NCBI GenBank assembly: GCA_026395855.1
Contig: JAPLXX010000022.1
Span: forward strand, 1-7,763
DNA from: Candidatus Pacearchaeota archaeon
GTDB lineage: Archaea > Nanobdellota > Nanobdellia > Pacearchaeales > GW2011-AR1
Direction of reading: 5' to 3'
Length of the DNA: 7,763 nucleotides
Shown: in pieces, positions 1 to 5,402 of the stretch
Numbering within the stretch: the first letter of the stretch is position 1
Layout: each line of letters opens with the position of its first letter
The notes under the pieces: generated by a model
What the model was told of the DNA's origin: nothing
The model's input: the letters and a program-made list of their open reading frames with translations, nothing else
Database searches by the model: none
Program-made: the position numbers and the translations under genes

Positions 1-81
1 CAAAAGAGTTTTATAAATATTCTTATCCTTAATAATTTAGTAATTTTCCTCAGTGTTTTAAAATAAAATTTTATTTAAATC
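1..81. other. Intergenic region downstream of the lipoprotein gene
   Basis: This is AT-rich sequence with no gene that I can support. It holds the 3' flank of the minus-strand lipoprotein gene. The symmetric TATA-like element tttataaa near positions 10-17 could serve a leftward gene outside the window, but no such gene is visible. A perfect AT palindrome at 61-76 is listed separately. Confidence 0.5.
61..76 (-). terminator. AT palindrome just past the lipoprotein stop codon, possible terminator
   Basis: The sequence aaataaaattttattt is a perfect 16-base palindrome that starts 5 bases beyond the minus-strand stop codon. Read on the minus strand it contributes T-runs, and archaeal transcription ends at T-rich tracts. 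The hairpin would be entirely A-U and therefore weak, so the T-run matters more than the stem. In DNA this AT-rich such symmetry can arise by chance. Confidence 0.3.
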
Positions 82-2022
82 TTACTTGAAATTTGCTCCA
101 AGAATATTTCCAATATTGTCAACAGAGGGATATTCTTGGCTTGAAAAAACCATAAATGATGGTTGATAAATAATCGCGCCAGCTTTTTTGTCTGCAGGAC
201 CTGTTGTTGTAATCATTATCGGGTTAGCCATAACAGTTTCACCAACAGCCATAGAATCTGGGTGCCCTGTTCCAATAATCATATGCCCAAATTCATGTGA
301 TCTTGTTCCCCCTCCAGATCTAAAAGGATTTAAATATATTGTCCCCTTATGAACAAGGGTTCCTACTCTATAAGGTTCAGTTAATCCTGATGAACTTAAA
401 TTTGAATTTGGCGCAACAATAATCCACCCTTCATCTGGAACTATTCTTTGATTTGCACTGTCAAGACTATAATGCCCAAAATTTCCTATTAAGATGTCTT
501 CTGAATGTATTCTGTTTTGAACAAGTGCATTTATATCGTTAGGGTCTAATATTTTATTTTTAATAATACCTTGCTGTTCTGGTGTGAATGTTCCATATGA
601 TGCTCCAAAAGGATTTTGGCTAAGAATTTCAATTCCCTGAAGTCCACGAAATCCAGGAATATATTCCCCATTAAAATCAAATCTTGTATTTGGAGCATCT
701 GTTGCCAGTTCCCTAATAAATTGTACAAATGATTCAGGGTTTGATGCATATCTTCCATAAGGAACAGCACTCATTAAAACATTGCTTGCGTCTTTTCCAG
801 GAAGAGTTATTGTTCTTACCCAACCAGAATAGCCGCCAGGTGTTCCAGGTCTTGCCTGTGCTAAAATATCTTCTAACTGAGACGCAGGGGTTGTTATTGT
901 AAATCTAAAACTTCCGTCGGGGTTTGTTAGATTGTGCCCTTGGCTGTCTGAACTTCTTGTGAAAAGAGTATCATTTCCATTATAAAACATTACAGTGCCT
1001 GGAATTCCGCTGTTCGTTTCGCTATTTTCTAATCTTCCGGAAATCGTAGGCAAATCTATTATGTTTCCCTGAACAGCAGAACTGTCAATTCCTCCTTCAG
1101 GAGTTCCAAATCCAACTACAATTCTGTATGCTCCTGTGCTTTCTCCGAGAGCTTTTATTTTAAGAATGTCATTTACAATTCCTACCTGAGTTTTCCCGTC
1201 GCTAGATCTGGCAAAAATATAAGGAACAGGATTGTCTTCTGTGTTATTCTCTCTTGGTCTTGGAAGAACTGCAGAAGCAGAATCTCCTTCATTCAGATTT
1301 ATTTGCACTCCTGAAAGATCTGCCGTAGGTTTGAAGTTTGGAACATCAATGCAGGCAGTATCTGGTGCCACACCGTTAGCTTCCAAAACAAAACAGGTTT
1401 GCCCTTTTTGATTTTGCGGAATTGATTCAGAATATGTTGGTCCTGTTATTGTTCTTGTGTTTGTTAAATTTCCATTATACAAAGTTTTTCTTGTGGCAGA
1501 AACCACATTTTCCAATGTTGCTGTATAATTTATATCAATATCATTAACTCTCGTAGCTGTTTGTGAAAAAGAAGGCTGCAAAACATTTACATTAATCGGT
1601 CCTGCTCTTGAAACATGCCCGCTAAAATCACGGCAATAGCTGCTTACAGCTGCTGGCTGCGTAAATGTAACAGCTGAATCAAGAGATTTTGTTCTGACAG
1701 TGTCATTGCCAATAACCGCATAAGCTTCAGCAATATCGCTTTCTCCGTCAGGATCTGTGCACGAAGATGTTACTCTGCTAATTACTTGGGATATTCCTTC
1801 TCTTGGGCTGGCATCTACAACAGATTGTGGTGAATAATTTATTTCAGGTTTCATAGGTCCGTCGCCGCATGCAACAAGGCCTGCCAAAAGCGAACTAAGC
1901 GCTAAAGTTGAATATAAATGCCTCGGAGAATGTCTTAAAACTCTTCCAGCTCTTGCTAACTCCTGATAAGCTGTGCTATCTTTGATACTGTTTTTTATTC
2001 TCTGTATAAGCCCTTTTTTCAT
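82..2022 (-). CDS. Predicted secreted lipoprotein with metzincin-like zinc protease site
   Basis: This 646-residue protein is probably exported and anchored by a lipid. A long basic N-terminal stretch (residues 1-35) is followed by a hydrophobic segment (36-51) ending in the lipobox L49-V50-A51-C52. Residues ~57-230 look like beta-rich Ig-like domains, with Cys pairs C88/C130 and C210/C224 that could form disulfides. Residues ~325-375 resemble a carboxypeptidase-regulatory-like fold (GTVMFYNGN, PDGSFRF). The C-terminal region carries H576-E577-F-G-H580 with a third His at H587 and a possible Met-turn at ETVMANP (M598), which points to a metzincin-type zinc peptidase. The third His is one residue later than the usual HExxHxxGxxH spacing, and activity is inferred, not shown. 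The ATG start is supported by a TATA element 25.5 bp upstream, which implies a leaderless mRNA. Substrate and family are unknown. The gene is transcribed divergently from the radical SAM cassette. Confidence 0.75.
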   Translation of the reverse strand: MKKGLIQRIKNSIKDSTAYQELARAGRVLRHSPRHLYSTLALSSLLAGLVACGDGPMKPEINYSPQSVVDASPREGISQVISRVTSSCTDPDGESDIAEAYAVIGNDTVRTKSLDSAVTFTQPAAVSSYCRDFSGHVSRAGPINVNVLQPSFSQTATRVNDIDINYTATLENVVSATRKTLYNGNLTNTRTITGPTYSESIPQNQKGQTCFVLEANGVAPDTACIDVPNFKPTADLSGVQINLNEGDSASAVLPRPRENNTEDNPVPYIFARSSDGKTQVGIVNDILKIKALGESTGAYRIVVGFGTPEGGIDSSAVQGNIIDLPTISGRLENSETNSGIPGTVMFYNGNDTLFTRSSDSQGHNLTNPDGSFRFTITTPASQLEDILAQARPGTPGGYSGWVRTITLPGKDASNVLMSAVPYGRYASNPESFVQFIRELATDAPNTRFDFNGEYIPGFRGLQGIEILSQNPFGASYGTFTPEQQGIIKNKILDPNDINALVQNRIHSEDILIGNFGHYSLDSANQRIVPDEGWIIVAPNSNLSSSGLTEPYRVGTLVHKGTIYLNPFRSGGGTRSHEFGHMIIGTGHPDSMAVGETVMANPIMITTTGPADKKAGAIIYQPSFMVFSSQEYPSVDNIGNILGANFK

Positions 2023-2041
2023 GATAATTAATAGTGTTTGA

Positions 2042-2058
2042 AATATATAAACCTTTGG
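2042..2058 (-). promoter_or_regulatory. Archaeal TATA/BRE promoter of the lipoprotein gene
   Basis: On the minus strand the sequence reads ccaaaggtttatatatt: a purine-rich BRE-like stretch followed by TTTATATA (forward 2044-2051). The TATA centre lies 25.5 bp upstream of the ATG at 2022. This is the normal archaeal TATA-to-start-site distance, so transcription should begin at or next to the start codon. There is no Shine-Dalgarno sequence before the ATG. Confidence 0.7.
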
Positions 2059-2086
2059 TTTGTTGTCACTTAATAGGGGGTAAAAG

Positions 2087-2106
2087 GTTAGAACACGTTA
2101 GAGCAT
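2087..2106 (+). repeat. Tandem 10-bp direct repeat upstream of the RiPP promoter, possible operator
   Basis: GTTAGAACAC and GTTAGAGCAT lie directly next to each other and match at 8 of 10 positions. They end 7 bp before the TATA element of the peptide gene, where archaeal activators commonly bind. One helical turn between the copies would place two bound subunits on the same DNA face. This is a pattern only; no regulator is encoded nearby. Confidence 0.3.
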
Positions 2107-2121
2107 CATAAAACTTAAATA
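2107..2121 (+). promoter_or_regulatory. Archaeal TATA promoter of the RiPP cassette
   Basis: A BRE-like stretch (ataaaa) precedes CTTAAATA at 2114-2121. Its centre is 25.5 bp upstream of the ATG at 2143, exactly the same spacing as the divergent lipoprotein promoter. This predicts a leaderless mRNA starting at the peptide's ATG. It also argues against the in-frame upstream GTG at 2122, which would lie directly against the TATA element and upstream of the start site. Confidence 0.65.
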
Positions 2122-2142
2122 GTGCAGCAAGGTATATTTTTT

Positions 2143-2325
2143 ATGGCAATTAACTTGCTAGAGTTGGTCGGGGCAATCCATTTAAGTGAAGAAGCAATTC
2201 CAGAAGAGAGATTTAGAGCATACAAAGAAAGGGTAGAATCTTCCGCTTCCTCTGATTGTTGTTACGGAGCAGATTGTGGAGATTGCGATTGTGGGGGGTA
2301 TTGTATTGATTCTGATTGTGAATAA
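2143..2325 (+). CDS. Cys/Asp-rich RiPP precursor peptide (candidate)
   Basis: This 60-residue peptide has two clear parts. Residues 1-32 form a likely leader, rich in Leu, Glu and Arg and predicted helical (LLELVGAIHLSEEAIPEERF). A Ser-rich hinge follows at 33-37. The C-terminal part, residues 38-60, has Cys at 39, 40, 45, 48, 50, 54 and 59, acidic residues at 38, 44, 47, 49, 56, 58 and 60, and no Lys or Arg. Five of the seven Cys directly follow Asp, and three Cys-x3-Asp pairs occur (C40/D44, C45/D49, C54/D58). A radical SAM gene begins 18 bp downstream, the usual arrangement for a precursor and its modifying enzyme. The ATG at 2143 is preferred to the GTG at 2122 because of the TATA spacing. 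Alternatives are a small metal-binding or disulfide-rich protein. I do not recognise a named peptide family. Confidence 0.75.
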   Translation: MAINLLELVGAIHLSEEAIPEERFRAYKERVESSASSDCCYGADCGDCDCGGYCIDSDCE

Positions 2326-2343
2326 ATAGTCTAATCTCAAAAA

Positions 2344-3384
2344 ATGGTAGATTTTCATACTGTTTGGTTTCCAGTACACTATGCGTGCAATAACCAATGT
2401 AAATGGTGTTATGTCCCACAGAACATTGTTGCGGAGAGAAACAAAACCCTCACAGATCAAAAAGAACAAACATTTTTGGAGCTTGTTACTGATTTAGGAG
2501 TTAAAAAGGTAATTCTTATTGGGGGAGAGCCCACTATCTATCCTGACTTAGAAAGATTTCTCTATAGAATAAAAGAAAAAAGACTTCACCCTGCTCTTGT
2601 AACTAATGGAAGAAGATTTTCAGATAAAGAATTTGTTAAAAGACTTATTGATGCAGGACTTAAATCAGTAACCTTTTCTCTAGAAGGGAGTACCCCCGAG
2701 GTTCATGATAGAGCAACACAAGTTCATGGAAGTTTTTATGAATCAGTGCAAGGAATGAAAAATGCATTGGAATACGGCCTTTCAGTTTCAACAGAAACAA
2801 CGATGAGCAGGGAAAACCAGGGGGATTTAGAAAATATAGTTGATTTCTTAGAAAATTTTGGATTATCGCATAGGCTCTTTAATATATGTGGTCCTTGTTT
2901 ATCTGATTTAGCAGAATCAAATTCTGCATTAACGCCACATGAAGGAGCGAAACTATTTGAAAAAGTCTATAAAAGGGCTAAAAAGAAAAATGTGAGGCTA
3001 GTCACTCCTGTACCGATTTGCTCTTTTGAACAGGAGTTATATCAAGATATGAGGAACAACCACGCAATTTCTCACGGATGCCATATATTATTTGGATTTA
3101 ATTTTGTTTTAGACCCTAATGGCGATGTGCTTCCCTGCGTGCATTTCACAAATTATCCTTTATTTAATATATTTAAAGATGGAAAAGTTATTAGTGCAGA
3201 AGAATTTAGAACAAGATATGAAGATAAAGAAGGAACAAATCAGCAGTTTAGAAAAGCAATTAGAAGATATCCTTCTCTGAAATGCATTGAAGGCAATTGC
3301 TGGAATCCGTGTGTTGGGGGATGCCCCGTCTTCTGGTTAAAATATGACGCAGAAAAAGAAATAAAAGGAATTAAAAATTTATAA
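2344..3384 (+). CDS. Radical SAM/SPASM-like peptide-modifying enzyme
   Basis: This 346-residue enzyme should bind a 4Fe-4S cluster through C15-x3-C19-x2-C22, cleave S-adenosylmethionine and start radical chemistry on a substrate. Other radical SAM core signs are GGEPT at 60-64, TNGRRF at 87-92 and SLEGS at 112-116. The C-terminal part carries a SPASM-type signature, C246-x13-G260-x4-C265. It is followed by C314-x4-C319-x3-C323-x3-C327, presumably for auxiliary iron-sulfur clusters. The spacing of this last group departs from the common CX2CX5CX3C form, and I see no final Cys after it. The protein has no N-terminal peptide-recognition (RRE/PqqD-like) domain, since the core begins almost at residue 8. 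Its position directly behind the Cys-rich peptide gene suggests it crosslinks that peptide, for example by thioether formation. No Shine-Dalgarno sequence precedes the ATG. The enzyme class is firm; the substrate is inferred. Confidence 0.88.
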   Translation: MVDFHTVWFPVHYACNNQCKWCYVPQNIVAERNKTLTDQKEQTFLELVTDLGVKKVILIGGEPTIYPDLERFLYRIKEKRLHPALVTNGRRFSDKEFVKRLIDAGLKSVTFSLEGSTPEVHDRATQVHGSFYESVQGMKNALEYGLSVSTETTMSRENQGDLENIVDFLENFGLSHRLFNICGPCLSDLAESNSALTPHEGAKLFEKVYKRAKKKNVRLVTPVPICSFEQELYQDMRNNHAISHGCHILFGFNFVLDPNGDVLPCVHFTNYPLFNIFKDGKVISAEEFRTRYEDKEGTNQQFRKAIRRYPSLKCIEGNCWNPCVGGCPVFWLKYDAEKEIKGIKNL

Positions 3385-3388
3385 TAAA

Positions 3389-4060
3389 ATGGCCAAAGTA
3401 ATCTTTAAATTTAATAAGGAGAAAGATTTGTGGAATATATGGGATACTTGCAATTCTAAATCAGAATTATCAGAGGAATTTAAAAAACAGATTCCTGAGG
3501 CGGTCTTAAATCTTTGCAAAGGGAAAAAATTTGAAGAAGTAAATGACAAATTAGGACGATATCAGCAAAGAATTCATTCAAATATTCTTATCCCTTCTAT
3601 TGTAAGATCATTTAATGAATCATGGAAAGAAATAAATGACTTATTTTTTGAGCGACTTGAAAAATTAATGAAGAAGTCATTTCAGGGGGAAAAAGTTACT
3701 GGATATTTAACTATTATTTCTAGGTGTCCTTATAACTACAATGTAAGGGACCCCTCATTCTATGTACCTCTTTTTGGAGGAATTCCAATTGCTATGAGAA
3801 CAACAGGACATGAAATTATGCATATACATTTTCACAACACTTATTGGAAAGAAATAAAAGAAAAAATAGGAGAAAAAAAAACTTCTGATTTAAAAGAGGC
3901 CTTGACTGTTCTTCTAAACTTGGAGTTTAAAGATTTGTGGATTATTCCAGATAATGGATATCCTCAACACCAAGAATTAAGAAAATTTATAGAAAAAACA
4001 TGGAAAGAAGTCAATGATTTTGATTTGCTTCTTAAAAGATGCATTGAGTATTTAAAATAA
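3389..4060 (+). CDS. HExxH putative zinc metallopeptidase, cassette partner
   Basis: This 223-residue protein starts 4 bp after the radical SAM stop codon, so the two are almost certainly co-transcribed. It has no signal peptide or membrane segment and is probably cytoplasmic. Its key feature is H141-E142-I-M-H145-I-H147-F-H149, a zinc-peptidase HExxH motif with two further His nearby. E170, in a following helix (LKEALTVLL), is a possible third zinc ligand of gluzincin type. The motif is preceded by RCPYNYN (112-118) and a Gly-rich strand. Residues 1-60 form a separate, mostly charged segment of unknown role. In this context it could remove the leader of the 60-residue peptide or take part in substrate recognition, but both ideas are inference. 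It may also belong to a wider family of hypothetical proteins unrelated to RiPPs. I do not recognise a named family. Confidence 0.65.
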   Translation: MAKVIFKFNKEKDLWNIWDTCNSKSELSEEFKKQIPEAVLNLCKGKKFEEVNDKLGRYQQRIHSNILIPSIVRSFNESWKEINDLFFERLEKLMKKSFQGEKVTGYLTIISRCPYNYNVRDPSFYVPLFGGIPIAMRTTGHEIMHIHFHNTYWKEIKEKIGEKKTSDLKEALTVLLNLEFKDLWIIPDNGYPQHQELRKFIEKTWKEVNDFDLLLKRCIEYLK

Positions 4061-4164
4061 ATTTTTCTATTAAAATAATGAATATAAATTTGCCCCTATT
4101 GCGACACAGGTTTTATCCCGTGAGCCTACGCAACTTTCTTAAACTTCTTGGCTTTAATTAAATC
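4061..4164 (+). other. Intergenic region before rtcB with a GC-richer hairpin-capable patch
   Basis: Directly after the cassette stop codon comes a T-run (4062-4066) that could end transcription. Positions 4091-4133 are clearly richer in G and C than the surroundings. TTGCG at 4099-4103 can pair with CGCAA at 4129-4133, and AGG (4108-4110) with CCT (4125-4127) inside that, giving a short imperfect hairpin. I could not fold it into a tRNA or another RNA that I recognise. It may be a terminator or 3' UTR structure of the cassette, or an upstream control element of rtcB. Confidence 0.35.
4135..4145 (+). promoter_or_regulatory. Weak TATA-like element upstream of rtcB
   Basis: The sequence tttcttaaact is centred about 24-25 bp before the ATG at 4165 and resembles the CTTAAATA element of the RiPP cassette. 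There is no Shine-Dalgarno sequence before this ATG, which fits a leaderless or very short-leader mRNA. The match to an archaeal TATA box is imperfect. Confidence 0.35.
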
Positions 4165-5367
4165 ATGGCGGTAAAAAAGCAACATCCAAAGAAACAACAG
4201 CAAAAGCAGATAGCAAATTTTGCGCCTGATGCTGACGAGGAAACACTCAGGCAGTTTAAAGCCTGTTACTCAGAGCCCTATGTTTTAAAAGCAGCGTTGA
4301 TGCCAGATGCTCACGTCGGTTATGTCGCCCCAATCGGCTCTGTTCTTGCTGCAAAAGATTATATTGTTCCTGCATGGGTTGGTTATGATATTGGCTGCGG
4401 GATGACAGCTGTAAAGCTCCCAAAAAATGCTTTAGTTTCTCTTAGAAAAAATTCTGAAGAAATTTACCGGGAAGTAAAAAAAGGAATTCCAATGGGTCTT
4501 GGTGAAATCCATAAAAATGAAAGAAAAATAACAACTGAAACACAAAAAGAATTTCAAAATATTCTTGTCAAATTTAAAAAAGGCCCATATAACAGGCAGG
4601 TTCTTGAATTTCTGCAGTCAGGGAAAGCCCTAAGAAATCTCGGAACCCTTGGTTCTGGAAATCATTTTATAGAAATGGATTTTGATGATTCAGGACTCCC
4701 GTGGATAGTTATTCATTCAGGCTCTCGGGGTGTTGGTCATAAATTTGCAACATTTTACATGAAAAAATCTTCGGGAAAAACTCTTGGTTTCGAAGCCACA
4801 TATCCTTTTCTTTCAAGCTCTCCTGAAGGCAAAGAATACCTGAATCTTCTTGACTTTTGTCTTGAATTTGCAAAATTGAACAGATTGGAAATTGCCAAAC
4901 AGATTATTCTTGCAGTTGAAAAAGTTCTTAGAAAGAAAATTAAATATGCTATTTGGACAAATAAAAACCATAATCATGCAATCAAAGAATCAGGGCTTTT
5001 TGTTCACAGAAAAGGTGCAACCCCTGCAAAAAAAGGCGAGCGCGGAATTATACCTGCAAATATGCGCGACGGCTCTTTTCTCGTCGTTGGAAAGGGGAAC
5101 AAGGATTTTATTTCTTCATCATCGCACGGCGCAGGAAGAAAGTTAAGCAGGGCAGAAGCAAAGAGGAGAATAAATCCTGATTTGTTCAAAAAAGAAATGC
5201 AGGAAGCAAAAGTCACTGGAAATTTTTCCCAAAACCTGATTGATGAAGCTCCGGAAGCATACAAAAATATTTACAAAGTTCTTGAGCTCCAAAAAAGCTC
5301 AATAAAAGTTATAAGCCATCTTAAGCCGTTCATTAACTGGAAAGGCGATGAAAAGAGGAGAAGATGA
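4165..5367 (+). CDS. rtcB: RtcB-family RNA ligase
   Basis: RtcB joins RNA 2',3'-cyclic phosphate or 3'-phosphate ends to 5'-hydroxyl ends using GTP and Mn2+, as in archaeal tRNA splicing and RNA repair. The 400-residue protein has the full active-site set: MPDAHVG (46-52), VGYDIGCGM (72-80) with the metal ligands D75 and C78, GSGNHF with N166/H167, HSGSRG with H184, NHNHA with H271, and SSSSHGAGR with H321, the His that is guanylylated. HRKGATPAKKGERG (281-294) is the conserved GTP-site region. At 400 residues it is shorter than the classic archaeal form of about 480, and it resembles the shorter RtcB paralogs. No archease gene, the usual activator, is in the window. It follows the RiPP cassette by 104 bp and is probably independent of it. 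It converges with the pilin-like gene. Confidence 0.95.
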   Translation: MAVKKQHPKKQQQKQIANFAPDADEETLRQFKACYSEPYVLKAALMPDAHVGYVAPIGSVLAAKDYIVPAWVGYDIGCGMTAVKLPKNALVSLRKNSEEIYREVKKGIPMGLGEIHKNERKITTETQKEFQNILVKFKKGPYNRQVLEFLQSGKALRNLGTLGSGNHFIEMDFDDSGLPWIVIHSGSRGVGHKFATFYMKKSSGKTLGFEATYPFLSSSPEGKEYLNLLDFCLEFAKLNRLEIAKQIILAVEKVLRKKIKYAIWTNKNHNHAIKESGLFVHRKGATPAKKGERGIIPANMRDGSFLVVGKGNKDFISSSSHGAGRKLSRAEAKRRINPDLFKKEMQEAKVTGNFSQNLIDEAPEAYKNIYKVLELQKSSIKVISHLKPFINWKGDEKRRR

Positions 5368-5383
5368 GTTTATTTGCAAACTT

Positions 5384-5402
5384 ATTAATTTTAAAAATTA
5401 AT
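5384..5402. terminator. AT inverted repeat between convergent genes, possible two-way terminator
   Basis: ATTAATTTT and its perfect reverse complement AAAATTAAT flank one central A. The element sits in the 30-bp gap between the ends of rtcB and the convergent pilin-like gene and overlaps the latter's stop codon. It presents T-runs to transcription from either side, as a shared archaeal terminator would. The all-AT stem is weak. Confidence 0.35.

Noticed and set aside
546..770. A 74-codon frame within the lipoprotein gene
   Set aside because: It lies in another frame of the same strand inside a long supported gene and has no features of its own.
2122..2142. In-frame GTG start giving a 67-residue version of the Cys-rich peptide
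   Set aside because: The GTG lies directly against the TATA element, so it would be upstream of the expected transcription start. The ATG at 2143 has the correct leaderless spacing.
2182..2469. Minus-strand frames of 95 and 68 codons opposite the peptide and the start of the radical SAM gene
   Set aside because: They overlap two well-supported plus-strand genes, show no recognisable domain and have no promoter or ribosome site.
4091..4133. A tRNA or C/D box RNA in the GC-richer patch
   Set aside because: No cloverleaf, T-arm consensus or C and D boxes could be fitted on either strand.
4892..5264. Frames of 84-86 codons on both strands inside rtcB
   Set aside because: They overlap the conserved catalytic part of rtcB, which fully explains the sequence.
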